A DNA stretch of 64,000 bases from SZUA-309 sp965215995 (GCA_965215995.1 OZ244128.1:2666001-2730000); one strand, 5' to 3'. Shown: positions 26,936 through 36,223, counted from the first letter of the stretch. Notes: generated from the sequence alone by a model not told the origin. Program-made: numbers and translations.

Positions 26936-28975
26936 CTAAGTCGGTATCCCAGCTTCCATCAGTGCGTCCGTCATCTGCGCCTCTTGCTGATCGTCCCGGA
27001 AAGGAAAGACCCGCCGATACGTGGCGATGGTGTATCCAGGACGTCTGGCTAGAACCTGACGGGCATACTCGGCGGCCTGCTCCTTGCGATCGCCAAGAAC
27101 CAGGCAGGCTGCTGCGATGGCGTAGATGTGAAAGTGGGCGTTCGGTTCCTGGGTGGCCCGCACGGCCAGGTCCGCCGCCTCGGCATAGTGGCCCTGCATT
27201 GCCAGCGATATCCCGTGCGCCGATGTCATGGCGAACAGCATGGGATCGAACGGTGAAAGCCGCTGCGCCATGTCCAGATCCGGCACTGCCTGAGCTGCTC
27301 GATTCGAATGCGCGCCAACGAACCCCCGCGCGTAGCGCCCCTGAGCGTAGTTGGGATTGGCGATCAGCGAGCGGTTCAGCGCATCGATGGCCAGGTCGTG
27401 CTGCCGATTGAGAAATCTGGCTCGGCCCAGCGCCCAGTGACCCATGGCATCCCGACCGTCGTAACTCACCGCCTTTTCGGCGAAGTCGAGCGCCAGGGCG
27501 ATCTCGGCGGGAACGTCTTCCGCGGTATTGAGGAAAGCTCTCAAGAAGTGGTTGAAGGAGAGCCCTGAATAGGCGCGGGCGAATTGCGGATCCTGCTCCA
27601 GGGCACGCTGAAAGAGACCGTGGGCAAGGGCGTTGTCGTCGGCGGTAAAACGGAAGCTGTGCCACATGGCGCGATGGAAACACTCCCAGGCATCCAGGTT
27701 CTCGGTGGGCAGCAGCCGGGCGCGCTCCATTTCCGCCTGATCGATCTGTGGCTCGAGTGCCGAGGCGATCCGATTCGCCAGATCGTCCTGCACCTCGAAC
27801 AGATCGCCAATAGGACGGTCCACCCGGTCAGACCAGAGTTCCGCGCCCTGATCCGCCTCGATGAGATTGACGGTGACCCGAATGCGCTGTTCCGTACGCT
27901 GAGTGGTGCCGTGCACCAGATACCGCACACCGAGGCTGCGGCCTATGGTTCGGGCATCCTGCTCGGCCAGCGAAAAGCGGGCCGCTGACGCCCGGGCGAT
28001 CACGAACAGGCTCTTCAGCTGAGAAAGGCGGGCGTTCAGATCGACAGCGATGCCCTGAGCAAGCACGCCTCCGCTGGAGTGCGCACCGAGGTCTTCGAAA
28101 GGCAACACTGCCACTGACGGTCGGCTCGGCAGGGGCCGGTGGGTCGAAGGATCGATTAGTGCTGCTGGTGGCAACTCGAGCTGGATACGGGGCTCTGGCT
28201 CTTCGGTATCAGCGACACCAGCAGGGTCTTTGGCATTGGATGAAGTAGAGATAGCCCGCCAGCCATTGAGCAGCTCACCATCCGGCAGACCGGCGTCAGC
28301 CAGGCGCTTGCGCATGCGCTCCAGGGTAGATTGTGCTTCGGGCTGACCGTGCAGTCGGTTAAGCAGCTTCAGGAGTTGCACGTTTGAGCCGTTGTCCAGG
28401 GGGTCCAGCGTCACCTGCTCCCGGGCATAGTCGAGGGCCATGGCATCCGCCTGCGAATCACCGTCGGCCGTCAGGCGTTCGATCAGTACGGCCAGCAGCT
28501 GCTGATGAAGACGGTTGATGGCCTCCCGCTGAGCCTCCAGCCAGATTTCGAACTCAGAAGTGGCGCCGGTATCGAGCTCGGCCAGTGGGCCCCTTTCGAA
28601 GCGATTCTCGTACTCGATCAAGGTATCGAGGTCTGCCTGATCCGGCACTTCGAGCAGCGTGGTCACGATGGCGATGTCGGTGCGCACGGCTGACCAGTTG
28701 ATGCTGACGGACTCACGGGTGGCGTCGAGGAGATCGGCGCTGTTTTCCGGAAGCACGTCTCTGAGCTTGGTCAGGCTCCAGCGCAAGCCTGCGCGAGGAT
28801 CTGCCGTTTCCGGCCAGATCCACTCGCACAGTGCCGCCCGGGTATGGGGCTTTGGCTCGAGTGCGAGCAGTGCCAGCAGTGCCCGCGCCTTTCGGGACTT
28901 GGGCAGGTCTCTGGGCTCGCCGTCGACACGAACGCTGATGGGGCCGAGCAGCTGTATTTCGATGTCAGCGGCCAA
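26936..28975 (-). CDS. BTAD-type transcriptional regulator with TolB-like domain and TPR repeats
   Basis: 679 residues from a TTG at 28975 (no ATG or GTG in frame before the upstream stop). Residues ~1-90 are an OmpR-like winged helix (IQLLGPISVRVDGEPRDLPK), ~100-235 a BTAD domain, ~283-390 a TolB-N/FlgO-like domain (SVAVLPFEDLG, then GIAVDLNARLSQLKSLFVIA), and ~410-660 TPR-like repeats. The middle and C-terminal architecture is typical of regulators grouped with adenylate-cyclase-like proteins, but no cyclase domain is present. It starts ten bases after the stop of the upstream beta-lactamase-like gene, so the two probably share a transcript. Confidence 0.85.
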   Translation of the reverse strand: MAADIEIQLLGPISVRVDGEPRDLPKSRKARALLALLALEPKPHTRAALCEWIWPETADPRAGLRWSLTKLRDVLPENSADLLDATRESVSINWSAVRTDIAIVTTLLEVPDQADLDTLIEYENRFERGPLAELDTGATSEFEIWLEAQREAINRLHQQLLAVLIERLTADGDSQADAMALDYAREQVTLDPLDNGSNVQLLKLLNRLHGQPEAQSTLERMRKRLADAGLPDGELLNGWRAISTSSNAKDPAGVADTEEPEPRIQLELPPAALIDPSTHRPLPSRPSVAVLPFEDLGAHSSGGVLAQGIAVDLNARLSQLKSLFVIARASAARFSLAEQDARTIGRSLGVRYLVHGTTQRTEQRIRVTVNLIEADQGAELWSDRVDRPIGDLFEVQDDLANRIASALEPQIDQAEMERARLLPTENLDAWECFHRAMWHSFRFTADDNALAHGLFQRALEQDPQFARAYSGLSFNHFLRAFLNTAEDVPAEIALALDFAEKAVSYDGRDAMGHWALGRARFLNRQHDLAIDALNRSLIANPNYAQGRYARGFVGAHSNRAAQAVPDLDMAQRLSPFDPMLFAMTSAHGISLAMQGHYAEAADLAVRATQEPNAHFHIYAIAAACLVLGDRKEQAAEYARQVLARRPGYTIATYRRVFPFRDDQQEAQMTDALMEAGIPT

Positions 28976-28984
28976 CGGTCGATC

Positions 28985-30001
28985 TCACTGCTCGCTGGAC
29001 GGATCGCTGAACAGGAAGTAGTCGTAGAGCGTCCTGCTCACTTCGGCGATGGCTCGCTCGCCGGCTTCGGAGTCGAACGTGGAGGTACCGCGGGTGTAGA
29101 CGGCGATCACCACGCTGCCACGATCGTCGGGCAGGCTGATCACACCCACATCGTTCACCGTGCCGCCGAGCGTGCCTGTTTTGTGTGCCAGCGGTAGCTG
29201 TTGAACGGGCATTCGCCCGGAAAGACGAGCGCTCCCGGTAAGGCAACGGGCCATGATCTCACGCAACGTCTCGCCGTGGTCTGCATTCAGATAGCTGTCC
29301 TGCCAGAGACCCGCCAACAACGTCACCATGGCATCCGGTGTGCCCTGGTCCCGTGGATCAGCGAGCAGCGCGTCATAGAGGTCTATCCAATCGGCTTCTT
29401 CCAGCTGGTCGAAGTTCCGGGCCTGATACTCCTGGTACTGCACCGCCATTGAATCTGCGCTTTTCGGCATCGCCATATAGTCGCGAATCAGGTCCGCGGT
29501 GCTGCGATCCACGCGCATTCCGTCGATACCCGAAGCCTTGAGCCAGGTTGTTACGGCCTGGCCGCCGCCGATGGTTCGAAGCAGAACGTCCGTTGCCGTG
29601 TTGTCGCTCTGGATGAGTGTGGCCTCCATCAGGTTCAGTAGCGATAGCTGGATGCCGGGGTGGGGGAAAAGGCGGGTGATGGGGGAAGAGATCACCAGGT
29701 CTTCCGGCTCTACTTCGATCAACTGATCCAGGTGCAGCTCACCGTGGCTGACGAGGTGCAGCGCGTAGGCGGCCATTGGCACCTTATAGGTGCTGGCGAG
29801 CGGAAAGGTCTGGTCGGCGTTTACCTGCACCCGACGTCCGGAAGGCAGGTGCAGAGCGCTGACGCCGATAACGACGTCCTGTGCTTCTGCGTGCCTTTCA
29901 ATCTCTGCGACGATGGTCGATTCGTTGGCGGCCGTCATCAGTGGCAGCGCCCAGAGCAGGGTGATCATTGCGGCGCAGAGCGTGCGTGCGCAATCGGGCA
30001 T
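28985..30001 (-). CDS. Class A beta-lactamase-like serine hydrolase, atypical omega loop
   Basis: 338 residues with a signal peptide (to about residue 25). The nucleophile motif is S70-TYK73, the second is QSDN (131-134) and the third KTGT, all in class A order, so the serine penicillin-binding site is intact. The omega-loop region is odd: after VDRSTADLIRDY there are about 40 extra residues before the conserved DPRDQGTPDAM, and no clear Glu166-x-x-Leu-Asn is seen. Whether it can deacylate beta-lactams is therefore uncertain; a peptidoglycan or ester hydrolase role is possible. It precedes the BTAD regulator by ten bases. Confidence 0.82.
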   Translation of the reverse strand: MPDCARTLCAAMITLLWALPLMTAANESTIVAEIERHAEAQDVVIGVSALHLPSGRRVQVNADQTFPLASTYKVPMAAYALHLVSHGELHLDQLIEVEPEDLVISSPITRLFPHPGIQLSLLNLMEATLIQSDNTATDVLLRTIGGGQAVTTWLKASGIDGMRVDRSTADLIRDYMAMPKSADSMAVQYQEYQARNFDQLEEADWIDLYDALLADPRDQGTPDAMVTLLAGLWQDSYLNADHGETLREIMARCLTGSARLSGRMPVQQLPLAHKTGTLGGTVNDVGVISLPDDRGSVVIAVYTRGTSTFDSEAGERAIAEVSRTLYDYFLFSDPSSEQ

Positions 30002-30073
30002 AGGTAGCCTTGATTCGAATCCTTGGAGCCGCCAGTCTACGTCCACCGCACCCCGGTAGGAAGGAGAAAGGAA

Positions 30074-30496
30074 ATGTCTGCATTCGAGAACGCCAGGAAG
30101 TTTTTCGCTGCTTGTGAAGCGCCGGAAGGTTGGGCTGGTTGCGCGCCGTACGTTGCCGAAGGAGCAACCTTCAGCGCTCAGAGCGAACCCATCGCCGACA
30201 TGGACTCGATTGAGGCTTATGCGGAGTGGATGAAAGGGTTCGGGACCGTCACTGCACCTGGAGCGTCCTATACGCTGCATGCTTCGGCATGGGATGAGGA
30301 GAACCGTCGGGCACTCTTCTTTGCGACCTATCATGCGACTCACACCGGCGAAGGCGGACCGTTGCCTCCTACAGGTAAGTCTACTGACAGCGACTACGTG
30401 TACGCGCTCTCCATGGGTGACGATGACAAAGTTACTCACATGACCAAGATCTGGAATGCGCCGTGGGCACTCCGGGAGCTTGGCTGGGCGGATTGA
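30074..30496 (+). CDS. SnoaL/NTF2-like fold protein
   Basis: 140 residues from the ATG at 30074, after a very strong AAGGAGAAAGG element. The length and pattern (SAFENARKFFAACEAPEGW, then YHATHTGEGGP and YVYALSMGDDDKV) fit SnoaL/NTF2-like cone-fold proteins, which bind or isomerise small hydrophobic molecules. No specific catalytic residue can be assigned. It is the first of three closely spaced genes with a nitroreductase and a phosphotriesterase-like enzyme and is 11 bases upstream of the nitroreductase start. Confidence 0.72.
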   Translation: MSAFENARKFFAACEAPEGWAGCAPYVAEGATFSAQSEPIADMDSIEAYAEWMKGFGTVTAPGASYTLHASAWDEENRRALFFATYHATHTGEGGPLPPTGKSTDSDYVYALSMGDDDKVTHMTKIWNAPWALRELGWAD

Positions 30497-30507
30497 GCAG
30501 GTTGGAG

Positions 30508-31116
30508 ATGATTGATATCACGAGCGTCGACACGGTGCTCGCCACCGCCCGATCGGTTCGACGTAAGCTCGACTTCGAGCGTCCAGTACCGAGAGAAGTG
30601 ATTCTCGAGTGCATCGACATTGCAACACAGGCGCCAACGGGGCTCGGTGGTGAAAGCTGGCGCTTCGTAGTGGTAACCGAAGGCTCCAAAAAGCGAGCCA
30701 TCGCCGATGTCTACGCGGAGGTTCTGGATGAGCTTGCCCGGGCTCGCGGCGTGGCTATCAAGCCGACTCAACGGGCGCTGGTTGCCAGGCTGCACGAGAT
30801 TCCTGCCATGATCCTGGTTTGCACGACGGCAGATGGTCCGAGCGACGAGGTCGCCGGACAGGTGGCCTATTACGGTTCCATCCTGCCTGCCGCCTGGTCG
30901 CTGATGCTGGCATTGCGGGCACGGGATCTGGGCGCCACCTGGACCACGTTGCTGGCGAGCCGCCAGGCCCAGGTGGCAGAGATCCTCGGCATTCCTGATT
31001 CGGTGGTCAACACGGTCATGTTGCCCGTGGGCTACACTAAAGATGCGAAGCTGAAACGAGCTGACCGGCTGGCTGCGGAAGCAGTGACGTTCTGGGACGG
31101 CTGGGGGAATTCGTAG
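30508..31116 (+). CDS. Nitroreductase-family flavoprotein
   Basis: 202 residues from the ATG at 30508 (GGAG two bases before is too close, GCAGGTTGGAG slightly better), preferred over an extension into the upstream gene. The FMN-binding N-terminus ARSVRRKLDFERPVP, the TQAPTGLGGESWRFVVV phosphate/flavin segment and a C-terminal GIPDSVVNTVMLPVGY motif mark the family. These homodimers use NAD(P)H to reduce nitro or enone compounds. It stands between a SnoaL-like gene and a phosphotriesterase-like gene, all in one apparent operon. Confidence 0.86.
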   Translation: MIDITSVDTVLATARSVRRKLDFERPVPREVILECIDIATQAPTGLGGESWRFVVVTEGSKKRAIADVYAEVLDELARARGVAIKPTQRALVARLHEIPAMILVCTTADGPSDEVAGQVAYYGSILPAAWSLMLALRARDLGATWTTLLASRQAQVAEILGIPDSVVNTVMLPVGYTKDAKLKRADRLAAEAVTFWDGWGNS

Positions 31117-31139
31117 TCACTCATTGGGGAGGATCGTAA

Positions 31140-32093
31140 GTGGGAACCATCACCGGCGTGCTCGGGCCGTTAACGGGTGAAGAGCTTGGCTTTACCCTCA
31201 TGCACGAGCACGTCATGGTCGCCGCCAGCGGTTTGAGCCGTCACTACCCGGATCTGCTGGGGTCCGACCGGGAAGAGCGGGCGATCGCCGCGCTCAAACG
31301 TGCCAAGGACAACGGCATCGACACCATGGTGGATGCCACCACCTTCGATCTGGGCCGGGATCCCGAGTTGCTGAAGACGGTTGCTGCCGGATCCGGTGTG
31401 AACCTGATCAACGTGACCGGCTGGTGGCTCGATGTGCCTCGTTTTCTGCACGGCGTTGGCCCTAAGCAGATGGCCCGGGAGTTCGTCCGCGACATCGAGG
31501 AGGGCTTTCGTGGCACAGACGTAAAGGCCGGGCTACTGAAGTGCGCGGCAGACTTCGAAGGGGTGACCCCGATGCTCGAGGTGATGGCCCGAGCGGTGGC
31601 TCGGGCGCACAATGAAACCGGCGTTCCCATCATGGTGCATTCCTATCCAACAGGACAGGTTGCTCGCCGGCAGATCGAGATTTTCACCGAAGAGGGCGTG
31701 GATCTGACCCGGGTGAAAATCGATCACTCGAACGACACCACAGACACGGAGTACCTGGAGTGGATTCTGGATCAGGGCTGCTATCTCGGCCTCGACCGTT
31801 ACCCGGGCCGGAACGTGAGTCCGCACATGCGAACGGTGACTCTCAAGCGGTTGATGGACCTGGGTCATACAGACCGACTGTGCCCGGCCCACGACTGCAT
31901 CTGCCTGCATATCCACAAAGAAAACCCGGACGGATCGCTGCCGGAGGAGCATGAGTTTCAGCGCTCGAATCCAGAACAGTATCTCTACATCAACCGCTTT
32001 GTGATCCCCGATCTGAAGGAGATGGGTGCGACGGATGCCGATATCGAGGTGCTGTTTGTGGATAACCCGCGGCGGTTTCTCACTGGGGAGTGA
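31140..32093 (+). CDS. Phosphotriesterase-family metal hydrolase
   Basis: 317 residues from a GTG at 31140 after GGGGAGGAT. Metal ligands appear in the family order: H22-E-H24 in LMHEHVMVA, a bridging Lys in GLLKCAAD, His in MVHSYPTG, His in KIDHSND and Asp in CPAHDCIC. These define the binuclear TIM-barrel site of the PTE group, which includes lactonases as well as organophosphatases; the native substrate is more likely a lactone or phosphoester than a pesticide. Last gene of the run with SnoaL-like and nitroreductase genes. Confidence 0.87.
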   Translation: MGTITGVLGPLTGEELGFTLMHEHVMVAASGLSRHYPDLLGSDREERAIAALKRAKDNGIDTMVDATTFDLGRDPELLKTVAAGSGVNLINVTGWWLDVPRFLHGVGPKQMAREFVRDIEEGFRGTDVKAGLLKCAADFEGVTPMLEVMARAVARAHNETGVPIMVHSYPTGQVARRQIEIFTEEGVDLTRVKIDHSNDTTDTEYLEWILDQGCYLGLDRYPGRNVSPHMRTVTLKRLMDLGHTDRLCPAHDCICLHIHKENPDGSLPEEHEFQRSNPEQYLYINRFVIPDLKEMGATDADIEVLFVDNPRRFLTGE

Positions 32094-32309
32094 GGGAGCC
32101 GTAGTATCAGCTGTCCTCCGATGTGGAGTCTGCATCGAAGCGTGGTCGCCGTCACAAGGTGACATACACGACGATTTTCTCTTCTTCTGTGAACCATCGC
32201 CACAGCCAATGTGATGAAAGGCGCGGAAGTCGTGATGCCTGCAAGCTAAGTTTGATCCATCGACGTGTTGTAGCTGGCTGGGGATGGCCGGCTGTTCGAG
32301 GACCAGACT

Positions 32310-33359
32310 ATGTATCGAGCTTCCTGGCGGGCGTGCACCTATGTAGTGCTCATATACAGTTTGCTGGCTACGCCAACAGCGGAAGCTAAGCGAAAGGATC
32401 GGCTTGACGGCGGATCGGGTGGTGCCGATGGTGTTGGATCCGGTCCGATCCTCTCGTTCTCTGCAAACAAATCTGAGTTTCAGGTGGGCGAGCGCGTGCA
32501 GTTGAGCTGGGCCTCAGAAGGGACCCGTTTCTGCAACGCATCCGGTGATTGGGATGGAAAACTCAGCACAACGGGTGTGCACTGGACGGATCCGCTGAGT
32601 GCCCCCGCGACCTATCACCTGAAGTGCGCTGCCAGAGGCGGCGGTGTTACTCGGACTGTCAATGTGACCATAGTGGCTGCGGAACCGGATGGGATGCCGG
32701 AGCCTGAACCGATTCCTGAGCCGGAACCCACTCCTGAGCCGGAACCCGCTCCTGAGCCGGAACCCGCTCCTGAGCCGGAGCCTGCTCCCGAACCGGAGCC
32801 TGCTCCCGACCCGGAGCCTGCTCCCGAACCTGAGCCTGCTCCGGAACCTGAACCTGAGCCAGTGCCGCCGGAGCCATCCGTTTCGCTGGTCAGCAGTATC
32901 ACGACTGTTGCTCGTGGTGAAGCTTTCGAGCTCAACTGGTCCAGCCAGAACGCGGATAGTTGCCTTGCCAGCGGCGGCTGGTCTGGTTCGCGGGCGACCC
33001 AGGGAGATGAGCAGGTCGGACCGCTGGATCATAATACGACGTTCACGCTGACCTGTGAGGGACCTGGTGGCAGCGCCATGCAGATGGTCTCTGTTTCCGT
33101 TTTGGGAGAGGTCAGTATCAGCTGGTTGGCGCCGAACCAGAACGTGGATGGCACCCCGCTCACCGACCTGCATAGCTATCGGATCTATTACGGTGGCCAG
33201 AGTCGTGAGTATACGGAGAGCGTTGACGTGCTCGATCATTCCGCGACGACTCACGCGTTCACCGTCCCTTCAGGCGACTACTACATCACCATGACGGCGC
33301 TGGATGTGGAAGGGAACGAATCCGACTACGCAAACGAGATTCTGCGCACCGTCCCCTGA
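32310..33359 (+). CDS. Secreted protein with two Ig-like domains, PEP linker and FnIII-like domain
   Basis: 349 residues. A signal peptide (about 1-26, ending AEA) precedes a beta domain (~45-125) with paired cysteines and WASEG. A run of Pro-Glu-Pro repeats (~127-192) links it to a second, similar domain (LNWSSQNADSC...GWSGS) and a C-terminal fibronectin III-like domain (ISWLAPNQNVDG, ending NEILRTVP). The two cysteine-bearing domains look like duplications. The stiff acidic linker suggests a periplasm- or surface-spanning spacer. No sorting signal or anchor is visible; function is unknown. Confidence 0.75.
   Translation: MYRASWRACTYVVLIYSLLATPTAEAKRKDRLDGGSGGADGVGSGPILSFSANKSEFQVGERVQLSWASEGTRFCNASGDWDGKLSTTGVHWTDPLSAPATYHLKCAARGGGVTRTVNVTIVAAEPDGMPEPEPIPEPEPTPEPEPAPEPEPAPEPEPAPEPEPAPDPEPAPEPEPAPEPEPEPVPPEPSVSLVSSITTVARGEAFELNWSSQNADSCLASGGWSGSRATQGDEQVGPLDHNTTFTLTCEGPGGSAMQMVSVSVLGEVSISWLAPNQNVDGTPLTDLHSYRIYYGGQSREYTESVDVLDHSATTHAFTVPSGDYYITMTALDVEGNESDYANEILRTVP
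32694..32880 (+). repeat. In-frame Pro-Glu-Pro repeat tract
   Basis: About 190 bases of imperfect 18-base units (variants of CCTGAGCCGGAACCCGCT) coding for tandem PEPEP(A/T). The codon positions vary between copies, so the array is kept for its protein sequence rather than as recent slippage alone, although copy-number change is likely. The reverse strand frames give the Gly/Ser and Arg-rich shadows seen over it. Confidence 0.9.
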
Positions 33360-33441
33360 CCCCAATCGCATGGTTATGAGGTGAGACCGGTTCTGCTAGG
33401 GTAGGCCAATCACCGGAAGCGGGCTTGATGGGGATTGGAAG

Positions 33442-34905
33442 ATGAAGCGACGGGAATTCGTGCAAACCGTCGGTGCCGGGGCGGCTTTGACCGCCCTGGC
33501 CCAGCCGGGTCGGATCTTTGCCAGCCAGGAAGAGGAATCAATGTATAACGCCAGCGTTTACCTGGAAGGAAACTACGCACCGGTCTCCGAGGAGATCACG
33601 GCGACCGACCTCGAGATCATCGGCGAGCTGCCAAAGGAACTGAACGGTCGATATCTCAGAAACGGTGCCAACCCGCTGGGCGAGGTAGATCTCGCCAGAC
33701 ATCACTGGTTCACCGGTGAAGGCATGGTCCATGGAGTGAAGCTTCAGGAAGGCAAGGCGCTCTGGTATCGGAATCGCTACGTTCGCACGGCGGAAATCGT
33801 CGAGGCCCTGGGTGAGGATCCAGCCGGTCGTCAGTTCGCGGGTTCTGCGAACACCCACGTGATCGGGCATGCCGGGCGCACCTTTGCCATTGTCGAGGCT
33901 GGCTCGCCACCGGTGGAGCTGACCTATGAGCTCGATACCGTCGGCGCCAACAACTTCTTTGGCACCCTTCCGGACATGGCGTTCTCCGCGCACCCGAAAA
34001 TCGATCCTGATACGGGCGATCTGCACGCCATGGCCTACAGCTGGCCTGGATTCCTCGACCACGTGCAGTACGTGCATGTCGGCAGAGACGGCAAAGTGAA
34101 GAAGACCGTGGATGTGCCCGTGCCGGGGATGGTGATGATGCACGACATGAGCCTCACCAGCCGTTACGCGGTGGTCTACGATCTGCCGGTGACCATCTCC
34201 GGAGAGATGATCCAGCAAGGCATGAACTTCCCGTTTGCCTGGAACCCTGAGTACCAGGCGAGGGTCGGTCTGTTGCCTCGCGATGGTGGTGCGGAAGACA
34301 TCATCTGGGCGGATGTTTCATCCTGCTACGTGTTTCACCCGATGAACGCCTTCGACGACGAAGACGGCAACGTGGTGCTGGATGTGTGTCGTTACGAGTC
34401 GATGATGGCCAAGGACCACAACGGACCGTTCCGGGACAGTCTGTCCACCCTGGATCGCTGGACTGTGAACCCGAAGACGGCGACGGTGAGTGAGCAGCGG
34501 ATAGACGACAGCTATCAGGAGTTTCCGCGCTGCCATCCCGAGCTGAACAGCAAGCCCTATCGCTTTGGATATGCGGTCGGCGTTGCCCCAACAGGCTCAA
34601 GCCCTGCCTTTCCGGCAATCTACAAGCACGACATGAAAACGGGGCAGCGCAGTCAGTTTGATCTGGGTGCGGGCCGGCACAGCGGCGAGCCCTATTACGT
34701 GCCGCGTGAGGGTGCAGCGGCGGAAGACGATGGTTTTCTGATGTCCTTCGTCTACGACGAGGCGCGCAACGCCAGCGAGCTCATGGTGCTGGATGCCCAG
34801 GATCTGTCCGCGGATCCGCTGGCACGGGTACTGTTGCCCACCCGGGTGCCGTACGGGTTCCACGGCAGCTGGGTGCCGGATGGGTTCGATGGCCCCTCTG
34901 TTTGA
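33442..34905 (+). CDS. Carotenoid oxygenase (RPE65/lignostilbene dioxygenase) family protein
   Basis: 487 residues. The start MKRREFVQTVGAGAALTALA is a Tat-like signal, unusual for this mostly cytosolic family. The seven-bladed propeller with four histidine iron ligands is indicated by PLGEVDLARHHWFTGEGMVH, AHPKIDPDTGDLHAM, MMHDMSLTSRY and the C-terminal YGFHGSW. It would cleave a double bond of a carotenoid, stilbene or lignin-derived substrate with O2. No carotenoid genes are near, so an extracytoplasmic aromatic substrate is also possible. Confidence 0.87.
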   Translation: MKRREFVQTVGAGAALTALAQPGRIFASQEEESMYNASVYLEGNYAPVSEEITATDLEIIGELPKELNGRYLRNGANPLGEVDLARHHWFTGEGMVHGVKLQEGKALWYRNRYVRTAEIVEALGEDPAGRQFAGSANTHVIGHAGRTFAIVEAGSPPVELTYELDTVGANNFFGTLPDMAFSAHPKIDPDTGDLHAMAYSWPGFLDHVQYVHVGRDGKVKKTVDVPVPGMVMMHDMSLTSRYAVVYDLPVTISGEMIQQGMNFPFAWNPEYQARVGLLPRDGGAEDIIWADVSSCYVFHPMNAFDDEDGNVVLDVCRYESMMAKDHNGPFRDSLSTLDRWTVNPKTATVSEQRIDDSYQEFPRCHPELNSKPYRFGYAVGVAPTGSSPAFPAIYKHDMKTGQRSQFDLGAGRHSGEPYYVPREGAAAEDDGFLMSFVYDEARNASELMVLDAQDLSADPLARVLLPTRVPYGFHGSWVPDGFDGPSV

Positions 34906-34993
34906 GACCGAGCGCCCGTAAGCGCCGACGCAACGGCCCAGGCGATTACCGCCGCGGGTCTGGAGCGTCCGGGTCTGATGGCCACCTGAGGGG

Positions 34994-35638
34994 GTGAGTG
35001 TGGCTGATTCTGCCAAGTACTGGGACAGGACCGCGGCTCGCTATGCCAGGAGCCCCGTTTCCGATGAGGCAACCTATCAAAGGAAGTTGGCGGAAACCCA
35101 GGCGTATCTGAATCCGGATATGAGGATTCTCGAGTTCGGCTGCGGTACGGGCAGCACCGCTGTGCATCACGCTCCCGAGGTCGCACACATCGATGCCGTT
35201 GATATTTCGCAGAACATGCTGGATATCGGTCAGCAGAAAGCCGACGCGGCAGGGATCAGCAATATCACTTTCAGCCGAGGGACGCTGACGGAATTCAACG
35301 CAGACCCGGCAAGCCTGGACGTAGTGTTGGGGCTCAACGTCCTCCATCTGTTGCCCAACCGGGCGGAAGTACTGCAGGAGGTTGCCCGAATTCTCAAGCC
35401 GGGCGGGATCTTCGTCAGCAGTACGGTCTGCCTGGCTGGCTCCAAGCTTCGGTACATCAGATTCGTCGTGCCAGTGGCCAGACTGGTCGGGCTGATGCCC
35501 GATCTGTTCATCTTCTCAGAAGCGGAGTTGGCAGATGAGATCAGGTCGGCAGGATTCGAGATCGAGCGTCAGTGGCATCACGCTAAAGACGGCATTGCCG
35601 TTTTCATCATTGCGCGTAGAACCCAGTCAGAAAGCTGA
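34994..35638 (+). CDS. Class I SAM-dependent methyltransferase
   Basis: 214 residues from a GTG at 34994 (a second GTG two codons later is possible) after GAGGGG. Motif I ILEFGCGTGSTAV, acidic motif AVDISQNML and LARILKPGGIF-like motif are clear, as in small-molecule methyltransferases of the UbiE/COQ5-like group. The C-terminal region has no recognisable substrate domain. Convergent, with one base between them, to the TerB gene. Confidence 0.82.
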   Translation: MSVADSAKYWDRTAARYARSPVSDEATYQRKLAETQAYLNPDMRILEFGCGTGSTAVHHAPEVAHIDAVDISQNMLDIGQQKADAAGISNITFSRGTLTEFNADPASLDVVLGLNVLHLLPNRAEVLQEVARILKPGGIFVSSTVCLAGSKLRYIRFVVPVARLVGLMPDLFIFSEAELADEIRSAGFEIERQWHHAKDGIAVFIIARRTQSES

Positions 35639-35639
35639 C

Positions 35640-36080
35640 TCAGTCGTTTTCGATCAGGCCAGCTAATTCTGCCGGCGTCAGCTGGAACGCATCTGCCACC
35701 ATGTTGAAGAAGCGGGTTTCCTTGGCAGTGACGCGGGCGTCGCTGACGATGACCTCGGCCAGTGCTTCCGCGATGGTGATCCGGTCCTTCACATCGAGCA
35801 CCCGTCCTGCTTTCGCCAGGTACTTCTCCAAGGGCTCGGACTCGAAGAGCTTCGAATTTGCCTGAACGCGAACTTCCGCTTCTCCGACTTCCTCGCCGAT
35901 CACCTTTTCGATGATCAGCCGGACGGTTTCGATTTCCACCGGCTTGATATTGGTGTCGGACGCCGTGGCGCGGGCCAGGGTCATCACCGTAACTTCTTTG
36001 AATAGCTCCTGCTTTTCTTCCTCGGAGGGCTCGGCGCCGCCAAAGATCTTCAGGATGTTGCTGAAATTGCTGATGCTCAT
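35640..36080 (-). CDS. TerB-family protein
   Basis: 146 residues, all helical, with paired acidic patches (EEEKQELFKEVTVMTLARATASD, later TIAEALAEVIVSDARVTAKE) of the TerB/tellurite-resistance fold. TerB binds metal ions and is used in many stress and phage-defence contexts, but no other ter gene is present here, so tellurite resistance is not implied. The ATG at 36080 is preceded by a moderate AAGA element and the next convergent gene ends immediately after it. Confidence 0.72.
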   Translation of the reverse strand: MSISNFSNILKIFGGAEPSEEEKQELFKEVTVMTLARATASDTNIKPVEIETVRLIIEKVIGEEVGEAEVRVQANSKLFESEPLEKYLAKAGRVLDVKDRITIAEALAEVIVSDARVTAKETRFFNMVADAFQLTPAELAGLIEND

Positions 36081-36223
36081 CGGTGTGTCTTATCCCCGCC
36101 GCTGATCTGTTTGAATCCCCCGCCCCGAGAGGCCGATCGGGCGGAGTATACACTACTGGTCGGGCAACCGAATGGCTCGGAAACCTTGGGTTTCGGGGGG
36201 TATTCCGGGAATGACCCAAGGGT

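Noticed and set aside
32694..32880. Repeat tract considered as CRISPR
   Set aside because: No spacer structure; repeats are contiguous, in frame and coding.
32514..33254. Arg/Ser- and Gly/Ser-rich reverse frames across the PEP tract
   Set aside because: Reverse reading of the repeat; simple-sequence artefact.
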